DNA of 64,000 bases. Origin: an uncultured Prevotellaceae bacterium (GTDB lineage Bacteria; Bacteroidota; Bacteroidia; Bacteroidales; Muribaculaceae). The notes beneath the pieces are model-generated. The model did not search any database and had not been told where the DNA came from. It saw only the letters and a program-made list of their open reading frames with translations. Numbering within the stretch: position 1 is the stretch's first letter; every line of letters starts with the position of its first letter. The position numbers and the translations under genes were made by a program. The stretch is taken from contig ONJS01000011.1 in NCBI GenBank assembly GCA_900318205.1, positions 20,620 to 84,619 of the forward strand, read 5' to 3'. This document shows positions 19,486 to 28,548 of this stretch, in pieces.

Positions 19486-20556
19486 ATGGAAAAAAACTCA
19501 AAAATCTATGTGGCAGGCCATCGGGGACTCGTGGGCAGCGCCATCTGGAACAACTTACAACGCAAGGGTTATACCAACCTTATCGGCCGCACCCATCAGG
19601 AACTTGATCTGATGGATGCCGCTGCCGTGAAGCGCTTCTTTGACGAGGAACAGCCCGAATATGTCGTGCTCGCTGCAGCCCATGTGGGCGGCATCATGGC
19701 TAATTTAAAATACCGCGCCGATTTTATCTTCCAGAACCTCGCTATTCAGCAGAACGTCATCGGTGAGAGTTGGCGTCACGGCGTGAAGAAACTGCTCTTC
19801 CTGGGCAGCACTTGCATCTATCCGCGTGAGGCACCGCAGCCCATCGGCGAGAATGCCCTGCTCACATCGCCGCTGGAATATACCAATGAGCCCTATGCCA
19901 TCGCCAAGATTGCGGGCATGAAGATGTGCGAGAGTTTCAATCTGCAGTACGGCACCAATTTCATCGCCGTAATGCCCACTAATCTCTACGGTCCTCGTGA
20001 CAATTTCAACCTTGAGACCAGCCACGTCATGCCGGCCATGATCAGGAAAATGCACCTCGCCAAACTGTTGAATGAGGGTGACATGGCAGGTGTCCGCACC
20101 GATCTGGACCGCCGCCCCGTCGAGGGAGTTGACGGCAGCGCCAACGATGAGCAAATTGTTGCATTGTTGGAAAAATACGGCATCCTCAAGGACAGCCTGC
20201 GCCTGTGGGGAACTGGTGCGCCGATACGGGAGTTCCTGTGGAGCGAGGATATGGCCGACGCCAGCGTGTATTGCCTGGAGCACATTGACTTCAAGGATGT
20301 ACGTGGCGAGGGCGAGGAAGTGCGCAACTGCCACATTAACATAGGCAGTGGCAAGGAAGTCACTATCCGCCAGCTTGCCGAACTGGTCAAAGCCACTGTT
20401 GGATACCGTGGCACTATAGAGTGGGACAGCACCAAGCCCGACGGCACCCTGCGCAAACTCACCGACGTGAGCAAGCTGCACGCCCTCGGCTGGCACCACA
20501 CCATGGAGCTTGAGGACGGCGTTCCCGCCCTCTACCGCTGGTATTTGGATAATTAA
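19486..20556 (+). CDS. fcl: GDP-L-fucose synthase
   Basis: Epimerase/reductase that converts GDP-4-keto-6-deoxymannose to GDP-L-fucose. 356 aa. YVAGHRGLVGSAIW is the NADP loop, AAAHVGGIMANLKY the Fcl signature, LGSTCIYPR and NEPYAIAKIAGMKMCESF hold the catalytic Ser and YxxxK, followed by MPTNLYGPRDNF. An insert around residues 190-225 (DRRPVEGVDGSAND) is seen in the longer Bacteroidetes form. Co-transcribed with gmd. Confidence 0.97.
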   Translation: MEKNSKIYVAGHRGLVGSAIWNNLQRKGYTNLIGRTHQELDLMDAAAVKRFFDEEQPEYVVLAAAHVGGIMANLKYRADFIFQNLAIQQNVIGESWRHGVKKLLFLGSTCIYPREAPQPIGENALLTSPLEYTNEPYAIAKIAGMKMCESFNLQYGTNFIAVMPTNLYGPRDNFNLETSHVMPAMIRKMHLAKLLNEGDMAGVRTDLDRRPVEGVDGSANDEQIVALLEKYGILKDSLRLWGTGAPIREFLWSEDMADASVYCLEHIDFKDVRGEGEEVRNCHINIGSGKEVTIRQLAELVKATVGYRGTIEWDSTKPDGTLRKLTDVSKLHALGWHHTMELEDGVPALYRWYLDN

Positions 20557-20617
20557 GCCGCGCTCATAGGCGGTTTTGAGAGAGTAATGTAATAAGCAAT
20601 CAACCGATATAACCATT

Positions 20618-21241
20618 ATGAAAGTTTTATTGATCAACGGCAGTGCCCGCCGTGAGGGCAACACATTCGTCGCCTTGTCCGAGGTGGCGCGCCAGCTCGA
20701 GAAGCATGGTGTGGAAACTGAAATCGTGCAGCTGGGCAATAAGCCCGTGCGCGGCTGCATCGCTTGCGGCCAGTGTATGATTCGTGGCTTGGGACGTTGT
20801 GCGTTTGATGATGACGTCTGCAATCGCATCGTGGAGAAACTTGATGATATTGATGCGCTGGTAGTCGGGTCGCCCGTCTATTATGGTCAGCCCAATGGCG
20901 CCCTGCTGGCAGTGATGCAGCGCCTGCTTTTCTCGGCCAGTGGCAAGCTGGAGAACAAGCCCGCAGCCAATATCGCCGTTTGCCGTCGCGGCGGTGCCAC
21001 GGCAGCGTTCCAGACGATGAACATGATGTTCCAGATGGTCAATATGCCGCTGGTCACCTCGCAATATTGGAACATAGCCTATGGCCGTGACGCGGGAGAG
21101 GCAGCCCAGGATGCCGAGGGTATGCAGACCATGCGCACGCTGGCGGACAACATGGCCTGGCTGCTGAAGAAAATCCATGCCGGCAACAACCTCGACTATC
21201 CCGAGCGCGAGGAGTGGCAGCCCATGCACTTTATCAGATAA
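20618..21241 (+). CDS. NADPH-dependent FMN reductase / iron-sulfur flavoprotein family
   Basis: 207 aa flavodoxin-like fold. VLLINGSARREGNTF is the FMN phosphate loop. GCIACGQCMIRGLGRC carries the compact cysteine motif typical of iron-sulfur flavoproteins (Cys-x2-Cys-x2-Cys-type plus a later Cys), and VVGSPVYYGQPNGALLA the flavin-side loop. Probably a soluble NAD(P)H-dependent oxidoreductase. The adjacent gene is a distant paralogue. Confidence 0.88.
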   Translation: MKVLLINGSARREGNTFVALSEVARQLEKHGVETEIVQLGNKPVRGCIACGQCMIRGLGRCAFDDDVCNRIVEKLDDIDALVVGSPVYYGQPNGALLAVMQRLLFSASGKLENKPAANIAVCRRGGATAAFQTMNMMFQMVNMPLVTSQYWNIAYGRDAGEAAQDAEGMQTMRTLADNMAWLLKKIHAGNNLDYPEREEWQPMHFIR

Positions 21242-21275
21242 TAATTAGTGATAATCATTTAATATATAATCTATT

Positions 21276-21923
21276 ATGAAAAAGATAATAATCATTGACG
21301 GCGGACCTCGCAAGGCTATGAACACCGCGCAGATGTTAAAACGGTTTGCCGAGGGCGCCATGTCAGTCAGCGAGCAGATTGAAGTGAAGACGGTGCGCCT
21401 GTATGAACTGGATTACAAGGGCTGCATGTCGTGCATGGCATGTAAGATAAAGGGTAGGGCATCCAATGTCTGCAAGTTCAAGGACGCACTGACTCCCGTT
21501 CTGGAAGAGATTGCCCAGGCCGACGGCTTGGTGATGGGCTCACCCATCTATTTCGGTGATGTCACGGGACAGATGCGCACTTTCCTCGAGCGCTTGGCAT
21601 TCCCGTGGCTGTCCTATAACGACTACAGCATGACTGCCCCCAAGAAGATGCCCGTGGTGCTGATGGAAACCATGAACGGCACACCTGACCGCAACAATAG
21701 CCAGGGTTATGGCTCAATGGAGTATTGCATCGCGACAGCCCTGGGCCAGCCCGAGCGCCTCATCGCTTACAACACCTATCAAGTCAAGGATTACAACCGC
21801 TTTGAACTGGCAGGTTTCTCCGAGGAAGCCAAGCGCCAATACCGCGACGAGCATTGGGAAAAAGACCTGCAGCAGGCCTTCGATGCCGGCCGCCACATGG
21901 CTATGGGCATCCTGGAATCATAA
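21276..21923 (+). CDS. NADPH-dependent FMN reductase / iron-sulfur flavoprotein family, second copy
   Basis: 215 aa. IIIIDGGPRKAMNTAQML replaces the usual NGSxRxxxNT loop, GCMSCMACKIKG is the cysteine cluster and VMGSPIYFGDVTGQMRTFLE the flavin loop. Same fold as the preceding gene, 34 bp away, but low identity, so the pair is old. Electron donor and substrate unknown. Confidence 0.87.
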   Translation: MKKIIIIDGGPRKAMNTAQMLKRFAEGAMSVSEQIEVKTVRLYELDYKGCMSCMACKIKGRASNVCKFKDALTPVLEEIAQADGLVMGSPIYFGDVTGQMRTFLERLAFPWLSYNDYSMTAPKKMPVVLMETMNGTPDRNNSQGYGSMEYCIATALGQPERLIAYNTYQVKDYNRFELAGFSEEAKRQYRDEHWEKDLQQAFDAGRHMAMGILES

Positions 21924-21976
21924 TAGCAGGCGCAGATTAAGCAAATCTCTGTACGGATAAAATAATTGATCGAGTT

Positions 21977-23188
21977 ATGAAGAGGGAACTTTCGGGCGGC
22001 TGTGGCATCATGGCATTGGCTTTTTCGCTGCTTTGTATCATCGCCGGCATTGTAGCCGTGTTTGACATGCGCGCCGAGGGTGGTGGGGGCGACGGTGCTT
22101 TAGGGTTGCTGGTGTTTGTCGGTATCCTGTCGCCGCTCATCTATTGGGGATATGTGATGCTCTACAAGTTCCTACGCCCTGGTGAACCGGTAAGATTCAG
22201 TAAGAAGATGGTACGATGTGGCGGTGCGGCCTTGCTGGCGTTGGTCATCTTTGCGTTGTGGGCAGCGCTGACGAGCAAGAATCCCCCCAAGACTCCCGAT
22301 CCCATCACCGAGATTGCCCAGGAACCCAACGAGCCCAAAGACAGCGTGGTCATCACCGAGGTGATGGAAGGTGACCCCTACAAGGAACTGGACGAACTCA
22401 TTGGTCTGGAATCGGTCAAGGAAGAGGTGCACACCATCGCCTATTTCGCCAAAATCCAACAGCAGCGCAAAGCACAGGGCCTGAAGGTGCCCAAGATGTC
22501 GTTCCACCTCGTGTTCACCGGCAGCCCTGGTACGGGTAAGACCACTGTGGCGCGCATTGTGGCTCGCATCTACAAGGACCTGGGAATCCTCAAGAGTGGA
22601 CACACCGTGGAGACCGATCGCTCGGGTCTCGTAGCAGAGTATGTGGGACAGACCGCCACCAAGACCAACGCCGTGATCGATTCGGCGCTCAACGGTGTGC
22701 TGTTCATCGACGAGGCCTATGCCCTTGTGCCCGAGAACGCCAGTAACGACTACGGCCAGGAGGCTATCTCCACTCTGCTCAAGCGTATGGAGGACGACCG
22801 CGACAAGTTGGTGGTCATTATTGCAGGCTATCCTAACGAGATGAAACGCTTCATCGACTCCAACCCGGGCCTGCAGTCGCGCTTCACGCGCTACATCAAT
22901 TTCCCCGACTACAGTGAGCAGGAACTGTTTGACATCTTCAAGCTGTACCTCAACAAGAACCAGTACACCATCACCGACGATGCGGCACAGCTGCTCAAGG
23001 AGAACCTGGACTATGTCGTAGCCCACAAGACCAAGAACTTCGGCAACGCCCGCTTTGTGCGCAACATCTTTGAACGCGCCGTCGAGCAACAGGCCAACCG
23101 CCTGTCGGCCCAACGCAGCATCAGCGACGACGAACTGTCCGTGCTGACCAAGGAAGACATCGAGAACGCCTTCAAGGCAAGGAAATAA
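21977..23188 (+). CDS. Membrane-anchored AAA+ ATPase, CbbX/SpoVK-like
   Basis: 403 aa. Two N-terminal transmembrane helices (ALAFSLLCIIAGIVAVF, and ALLALVIFALWAAL near residue 80), then a CbxX/CfxQ-type AAA+ module: IGLESVKEEVHTI, Walker A GSPGTGKTT at about residues 182-190, YVGQTATKTNAVIDSALNGV with Walker B VLFIDEAYAL, and the arginine finger region LQSRFTRYINFPDY. CbbX-like proteins remodel protein complexes; membrane-anchored versions are common in Bacteroidetes but uncharacterised. Followed 18 bp later by a small secreted protein. Confidence 0.88.
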   Translation: MKRELSGGCGIMALAFSLLCIIAGIVAVFDMRAEGGGGDGALGLLVFVGILSPLIYWGYVMLYKFLRPGEPVRFSKKMVRCGGAALLALVIFALWAALTSKNPPKTPDPITEIAQEPNEPKDSVVITEVMEGDPYKELDELIGLESVKEEVHTIAYFAKIQQQRKAQGLKVPKMSFHLVFTGSPGTGKTTVARIVARIYKDLGILKSGHTVETDRSGLVAEYVGQTATKTNAVIDSALNGVLFIDEAYALVPENASNDYGQEAISTLLKRMEDDRDKLVVIIAGYPNEMKRFIDSNPGLQSRFTRYINFPDYSEQELFDIFKLYLNKNQYTITDDAAQLLKENLDYVVAHKTKNFGNARFVRNIFERAVEQQANRLSAQRSISDDELSVLTKEDIENAFKARK

Positions 23189-23206
23189 TAAAAACAGCGA
23201 ACCGTC

Positions 23207-23764
23207 ATGACCAGATACTTCATCATCACGTTCATCGTGCTGCTGATGGCATCGACGACCATGCCGTCACGTGCCCAGGAGATAACCAAAGCCGAGATGG
23301 CACGCATCCGCGCCGCCTATAGCGCCGCCAAAGAGCGAGTAGAACTCAACAGCCATGCCCAGGAGCAGAACGTCCCCCGCAGCGACATGGAGATTGTCAG
23401 CCATTACGTTATCCCGGGATGTGGTCCCACCGAGGAAGTCATCCACTACTATTTCACGCTCGACGAAGATCCCGTATTGGGAACACCCTATTACAAACTC
23501 TACTTCATTTCCACCACCTACAACGTGGCGGCCCGCAAGTTCTATCAAGAGTTCCTTTTTAGTGAAGATGGCTCCGACCTGCTGTTCTTCTTCCAAAGCA
23601 ATGATGCCCTGGACGGCGGCACCGACGAGACGCATTATTACTACGGCAAGAACGGCATCCACAAGTCCATCAACGGAACCGCCGAACTCGACGAAGTCTT
23701 TGCCGCCCGCAAAGCCGACGACCTAAAAACCGCCTTCACCCACCTCCTAAACAAAGACTACTAA
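23207..23764 (+). CDS. Secreted protein of unknown function
   Basis: 185 aa with a clear signal peptide ending MPSRAQ. The mature part is acidic with several Tyr-rich strands (IHYYFTLDEDPVLGTPYYKL). I do not recognise the family. Short distance from the AAA+ gene suggests one transcript. Confidence 0.8.
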   Translation: MTRYFIITFIVLLMASTTMPSRAQEITKAEMARIRAAYSAAKERVELNSHAQEQNVPRSDMEIVSHYVIPGCGPTEEVIHYYFTLDEDPVLGTPYYKLYFISTTYNVAARKFYQEFLFSEDGSDLLFFFQSNDALDGGTDETHYYYGKNGIHKSINGTAELDEVFAARKADDLKTAFTHLLNKDY

Positions 23765-23914
23765 TAAAACCACCTCCTTGTTAATGATCCTCAAGCCCCC
23801 CAAACCTATCACTAGATAATTCTAACACAATCTTGGTACACCCCATTGCACACATGATTTTTGACCTATAGGTAAATTATGGTGATTGCTAGCACGTCTA
23901 TACGCACCTCATTC
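23765..23914. other. Non-coding stretch after the core segment
   Basis: With the repeat at 23915-23989 and the following 170 bp, this makes a 394-bp gene-free region. Between 23990 and 24158 I see only a T/A-rich sequence. It marks the change from higher-GC core genes to the accessory block. Confidence 0.5.
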
Positions 23915-23989
23915 GTTAGATTGTTAACACTTTAAAAGCCATATGGTAACATCTAACACGTGTTATGTATCAAATCTAGCAGTAAAAAA
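23915..23989. repeat. Left ~75-bp boundary repeat with TAACACGTGTTA palindrome
   Basis: GTTAGATTGTTAACA, then TTTAAAA, CATAT, ATCTAACACGTGTTAT, CTAGCAGTAAAAA in this order. The same order and spacing occur at 33689-33767. TAACACGTGTTA is a perfect 12-bp palindrome. Confidence 0.8.
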
Positions 23990-24158
23990 TACACTATGTA
24001 GCACTATTATACCAGTGCTAAGGGCGAACGAACATCTTCTACAATGCACTTATAACTTTAGCAGTAATCCTACTGACAAGAGAAGGCTTTAAAGCAGAGG
24101 AAATAGGAAGAAGTGAAGAGAAAAGATTAACCTCACGATTATCCCTTAGATGTTTGTC

Positions 24159-25247
24159 TCATTTTTTGTGTCCATCCCAATCTTCCCAAGAAGATCTGAA
24201 CATCTGGTAGCCACGACTTTCCCATTTTTCTCTGATGCGTTTCATTTTGCTTTGTATGTCTCGACGATGACTGTCGTTGTACTCGTCTTCCCAATAGGTG
24301 TTCATCTTAATCAGTTGAGATTCATAACCTGAATATGATTTTTGATCTCTATTCTTGGCTTCAACGTCATTGCCTGATTGCTTAGACTTGCCCGATGATT
24401 TGCTCCCTGTTCTAGTAGATGATCCAGACAAACCTGTATCGGTGTCATCATCATATTCTCCGCCATCATTCTTTGAGGTGATTTCGTTAACCAATGCCAT
24501 CATCGTGGCGCCGGCCTTCTTGAATTCTTCAAATGCACCAGAGATTGCTTTATTAAAATTTGCCTTAGCGGTAGCTGCCTGCTCTTTGTATTTTTCTGAG
24601 GAACTGATAAGCTCACTGCTATCATCCTTGTAATTGATGGTTTCCCACTCTCCATCATAGGATAGGTATAGCCCGATGCCTTTCTGGGTGCCATTCTTGA
24701 AATGGCTTTGCCATACATCACCATTGCCAAAAATGATGGCACCAAAGCCGTTTACTTCTTTTCCTGATAATTCACCCACATAGGTACTTCCGTTTCCTAA
24801 ATCAACAAGAGAGAAGTATCGTTTTAGTGAAGGATTGGATGATGGATAAGCTTCTGTAGGTTTATCATCTGAAAACTGACCCTGGTAGATGACATCACCA
24901 TTCTCATTGTAACAAATACCCGAGCCCGACTTCTTGCCATCTTTGAAATTCCCAACATACACTTGACACCCTTCACAATTCAATACCTGATTTGATGCCA
25001 GCAACAATCCGTAACCAGTCACAGCATTCATGTAAAAGTCACCTACATATACCGATCCGTCCTTGAATTGGTATAGGCCCATACCGTTGCGTTTCCCTTT
25101 AATAATTTGGCCCTTGAATTTTTCCTTCCCCTTTTTTTCAGTAGCAATTTCAAATGATTTGGAAAAGGCGCTGATAGATTCTTGGGATTGAGCATTAATG
25201 AAGTTTGCACAGAATGCAAACATAAGAAAACATATGATAAATCTCAT
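24159..25247 (-). CDS. Secreted MORN-repeat protein
   Basis: 362 aa from the ATG at 25247 (MRFIICFLMFAFCANFINAQ, a signal peptide); the upstream in-frame ATG at 25340 is rejected. About five MORN-like units (GQIIKGKRNGMGLYQFKDGS, VYVGDF, YVGNFKDGKKSGSGICY, YQGQFSDDKPTEAYP, YVGELSGKEVNGFGAI). A Ser/Lys-rich low-complexity linker (SGSSTRTGSKSSGKSKQSG) precedes a charged helical C terminus. MORN repeats usually mediate membrane or protein contacts. 92 bp downstream of another small secreted protein; probably co-transcribed. Confidence 0.8.
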   Translation of the reverse strand: MRFIICFLMFAFCANFINAQSQESISAFSKSFEIATEKKGKEKFKGQIIKGKRNGMGLYQFKDGSVYVGDFYMNAVTGYGLLLASNQVLNCEGCQVYVGNFKDGKKSGSGICYNENGDVIYQGQFSDDKPTEAYPSSNPSLKRYFSLVDLGNGSTYVGELSGKEVNGFGAIIFGNGDVWQSHFKNGTQKGIGLYLSYDGEWETINYKDDSSELISSSEKYKEQAATAKANFNKAISGAFEEFKKAGATMMALVNEITSKNDGGEYDDDTDTGLSGSSTRTGSKSSGKSKQSGNDVEAKNRDQKSYSGYESQLIKMNTYWEDEYNDSHRRDIQSKMKRIREKWESRGYQMFRSSWEDWDGHKK

Positions 25248-25339
25248 TTTGTTGAAAATATAAAGTAAAATAAAAAAGAGCAACACCTCTAAAACAAGTC
25301 TTGAGAAGGCGTTACTCGTTGTGCAATCATTAAAGAACA

Positions 25340-25834
25340 TTATTGTTGAATATACTCGGGAAGCATTTCATACTTTTTGTCGTTCAGCATCTTTTGGGCA
25401 TCTTTCTCGGAAATCTCTTTAAGACGGATGTCTTTAATGCCCTTGTTCTCTAGCATAATGTAGTGAACCGAGCCTTCAGTGAGATTCAATTGAATTTCGG
25501 TATCTAATTCTGAAACAGCGAGAGTGCCGACGTTTGTGAATTTGAAATCAATCGAGAATAACGCTTTTCCCTCTTCATTGATAACGCATTTCTTCTTGCA
25601 GGGGTTATAACTGACTGAGGCAATTTTCATCGGGCCGATTGGATTGATGGTCTTTTTCACAGATCCTCTTAATTCGCCAATTTCCTGACCGTTCATCTTT
25701 AATGTGATTTCGCTATTGTCAAATGATTTTGCAAAGAAATAAACTGTGCTCTGAGCGTAAGCCCCAATTGCGGCAAGCCCCATCATTAAAATAAACACGG
25801 CGATTCTCGATTGGTTTAATAGCAAATGCTTCAT
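25340..25834 (-). CDS. Small secreted protein of unknown function
   Basis: 164 aa starting at ATG 25834 (MKHLLLNQSR) with a signal peptide ending AIGAYAQ. Mature part predicted mostly beta (ITLKMNGQEIGELRG, YIMLENKGIKDIRLKEI). An upstream ATG at 25924 would add 30 unlikely residues. No family recognised. Confidence 0.72.
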   Translation of the reverse strand: MKHLLLNQSRIAVFILMMGLAAIGAYAQSTVYFFAKSFDNSEITLKMNGQEIGELRGSVKKTINPIGPMKIASVSYNPCKKKCVINEEGKALFSIDFKFTNVGTLAVSELDTEIQLNLTEGSVHYIMLENKGIKDIRLKEISEKDAQKMLNDKKYEMLPEYIQQ

Positions 25835-26645
25835 TGTCTTAGCCCTGATGTGTGTCGGGCACAACTGATAAATGATGAATAATAATGCTATACATTTTTG
25901 ATAGCAAAGAATAAAAACAAACATAAAAGCCGCTTACAATCAAGTGATTGAATGGTGCTGTCGCAGACTGGCATGGGCAGAAAAACAGGGCATCTTGTTT
26001 TGACGTAGCCTATCTGAGGTTTCCATCTGCCAATAATAATCACCTGTGCTAACTACCAATTAATGAACAACAAGCTTTTATGACAACATGGGTTGCCTAG
26101 GCAATTCCATGGCAAAAATACGCATTATATTTCACAATTTAAGCGATAATGGTGAGAAATGTCAAAATTATTCTATGAAAAGCAAAAACGAAATATTCAG
26201 TCAAAGACAAAGGACCATGTTTCAATTGCCCGCATTACATGTCTTTCATGCTGGTTTAATCAAGTGAGAGCTCGTTATAAAATCTTGGTATATAATATAT
26301 TGTTAAAGAATTATACTTTGGCACGGTAATTGCAGATATAGGTTCGAACTCATAATTTTTGGAGGACTCCAAAAACCCTTTATTTATCGGGGTTTCCAAA
26401 GATTTCGACACATCCAAAGGGTGCAAAAATTGCCACCACAAAATTAGGCTATTTTTCTGGTTCAACCAAGGGAAAAAGCCTATTATTTTTTTGCGAACCA
26501 TTTTTGACCAAGCATTACGATTGATTCTAGTTTTGCCCAATTTTTCCAGATACGCCCTGATATGGATTATATGTTACAACCTTTTTAAAAATTCTACTAA
26601 CACCAATTTGTCTGCATCTAATTCGTAGTGAATCGTTGAGATATA
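25835..26645. other. AT-rich gene-poor region with hairpins
   Basis: No convincing gene in about 800 bp. It contains a perfect hairpin TTTTTGGAG-ga-CTCCAAAAA (26356-26375) and a terminator-like hairpin at 26444-26490. Two overlapping opposite-strand ORFs across the same bases are probably fortuitous. Confidence 0.5.
26444..26490 (+). terminator. Terminator-like hairpin with T tract
   Basis: TAGGCT-a-TTTTTC paired with GAAAAA-g-CCTA around a ~14-nt loop, followed by ATTATTTTTTT. No protein gene ends here on the plus strand, so a small transcript starting between 26280 and 26360 is possible. Confidence 0.45.
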
Positions 26646-26969
26646 TTAATCATATAGGTCAGAATAGTACTCTTCAAGATTCTCTACTGGGAGTTGTATA
26701 GGAACGTCTCTATTGGGTCTAACATGAAGACTTTCATCCGCGATCACAGGCACCCTTTTACAGACGCATTGCCGTTTGCAAACAACAGAATCTTCGTCTT
26801 TAATCATGAAGATCATTCCTTGCTGCAAATATTTCTTATACATTTCAGAGTATTCACCTTTATAATAAACCACACCATCCTCATCCTTTAGTCGAGCATA
26901 GGGCGCTACACAAAAATCAGTGAATTCTTCATCAGATTCAAAGAAAACAATGTTATCCTTTATTTCCAT
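26646..26969 (-). CDS. Small hypothetical protein
   Basis: 107 aa. Acidic start (MEIKDNIVFFESDEEFTDF), a Cys cluster in the middle (VVCKRQCVCKRVPVIAD) and acidic C terminus (LEEYYSDLYD). The cluster Cys-x3-Cys-x-Cys is unusual for a cytoplasmic protein of this size. Family not recognised; kept because codon use is even and no better frame overlaps. Confidence 0.55.
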   Translation of the reverse strand: MEIKDNIVFFESDEEFTDFCVAPYARLKDEDGVVYYKGEYSEMYKKYLQQGMIFMIKDEDSVVCKRQCVCKRVPVIADESLHVRPNRDVPIQLPVENLEEYYSDLYD

Positions 26970-27198
26970 AATAATCTTGACGATTAACCTATCATCGTGA
27001 GGCTTCTGTGGTTTAACGAGTTAGTGTTCGCTTTACAAGAAACACATGAGCCGAATAATTCTATTATATGAACAATTCTTTGCCATGTACTTATACTTCA
27101 GCTACAAAATTACAACATTTTTAGTAACAAAACAACAATCTATCTCAAGCATTTACTCGCCTTTGGTATTACAGTGTGAACGGGAATAGGCCGGAATT

Positions 27199-28088
27199 CT
27201 ATTGCCGGTACTTGATCTGGAAGTAGTCGAGCAGAGCCTTGAAGTTGTCCTGGGCCGTGAGGCAGGTATCGAGCAGGAAGCCTTTGGTGCGGGGCCATTC
27301 TCGAAGGCCTCGGTAGTAGGACATCTTTAGGTCGTCGGTGATGTTGAAGGGAACAATGCTTGCCGACAAGCATTCCTTGAACATAATCAGACGCCCCACA
27401 CATCCGTTACCGTCCTGGAATGGGTGAATTGCCTCGAAACGTTGATGGAAGTCGATAATGTCCTCCAAGCTGTGTTTCTTGATGGCGTTATATTCTTGCA
27501 GCATATCCCTCACTTGGCGGGAACGTCGGACGGTGCCGCTGTTTCCACTCCACCCACCTCATTGGGCAGTCGCTTATAGTCACCCACGGCAAACCAAGTT
27601 TTACGGGAATCGGACGTGCCGGACTTGAGCATAAGGTGCAACTGCTTAATGAATGATTCTGTCAACATTGCCCCTGCCGACTCAATGATCAAGTCGATGC
27701 AGCGGAAGTGATTGGCCGTTTCGATAATATCATCCACATTGACAGCCTCGTCCGTGATACCGATAGTGTTGGTTTCAAAGATATACCGCGTTTGGTCATG
27801 GGTCAGACGGCTACCCTCAATATGATTGGAATTATAAGTAAGGTCAATTTGGACACGATGGTAAATGCCGCCCTTTACCTTTCCTACCTGTTGTTCCTGG
27901 AGTGCTGTCAGTAGAGGTGACGTCTTTGCCTTTTTCTTACGACCAGGTAAAACGGTATCGGCGGGCACATTCCATGACTTCCCCACGAGATAGGCACCGT
28001 CAATCTTCCCGCTCGCACAGTAGTTACGGGCGGTGCGTTCCGAGACATTGAACTTCTCGGCGAATTGCTTCACTGATAAATACTCCAT
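27199..28088 (-). pseudogene. Fic-domain AMPylase/antitoxin-type protein, broken by a one-base frameshift
   Basis: Two overlapping frames read as one Fic protein. 28088-27510 gives an HTH (YLSVKQFAEKFNVSERTARNY), the class II inhibitory helix (TYNSNHIEGS; S-x3-E-G) and the Fic core as far as PSDVPAK. 27513-27199 continues with RDMLQEYNAIKKHSL and the catalytic motif HPFQDGNGCVGR (family HPFxxGNGRxxR, here Cys at the R-adjacent position). The frames overlap in the bases AAGTGAGG; one extra G would fuse them. Fic proteins transfer AMP to target proteins and the inhibitory helix keeps them off. The lesion could be a true mutation, a sequencing error or a coupling site. Confidence 0.8.
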
Positions 28089-28123
28089 CGTTCTAGCGGC
28101 AAGAAAAATCCATTATACCGCCG

Positions 28124-28153
28124 CAAATATACCCATTCCTGCCGACATCGGCA
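28124..28153 (-). promoter_or_regulatory. fic promoter with palindromic operator
   Basis: TATATTTG (-7 box, minus strand, 28124-28131) with the palindrome TGCCGA-ca-TCGGCA at 28140-28153 between the -7 and -33 positions. The word CGGCAAGAAAAAT is repeated at ~28098 and ~28149, either side of the promoter. The HTH in the Fic protein could be the autoregulator. Confidence 0.55.
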
Positions 28154-28474
28154 AGAAAAATACGCGAAACCATCCAATTAGCCCACTCGAGGCAGCAATT
28201 GATCAAATACATTTCTTCCGAAGGCAGCCATTAGTACAGATTTTATTGTCCAATATAGTTAACCTATGTTAATATTATTAAATTTATATTTAAAAATTTC
28301 TATCTCGGAATCCTTATTTTTCGACCCTTCAAATTGAAATAATATACATACAATATATACATAAGTTTTAAATAAGTTCCAAATAAGATAGACCTAAAAA
28401 ATCGACAAATTTATACACTTAAATACCTATATAATAGCGCATTATGTTGGTATTGCAGGTTCGAAAAATAGTGG
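28154..28474. other. AT-rich divergent intergenic region
   Basis: Between the fic promoter and the -7 box of the ParB-like gene. Very A/T-rich, no gene, no hairpin that I would defend. Confidence 0.5.
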
Positions 28475-28482
28475 TACCTTTG
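28475..28482 (+). promoter_or_regulatory. -7 box for the ParB-like gene
   Basis: TACCTTTG with TTG 19 bp upstream (28453-28455) as -33. Start codon 28549, leader ~62 nt. Confidence 0.6.
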
Positions 28483-28548
28483 CAGTGCATTACGATAATC
28501 GGAGTGCATAAAATACAATTTTATACAATATTTATAAAGTTTAGAACA

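Noticed and set aside
26256-26628. Two overlapping ORFs on opposite strands (94 and 89 aa)
   Set aside because: They use the same AT-rich bases, which also contain a perfect hairpin and a terminator-like hairpin; neither has gene-like codon use.
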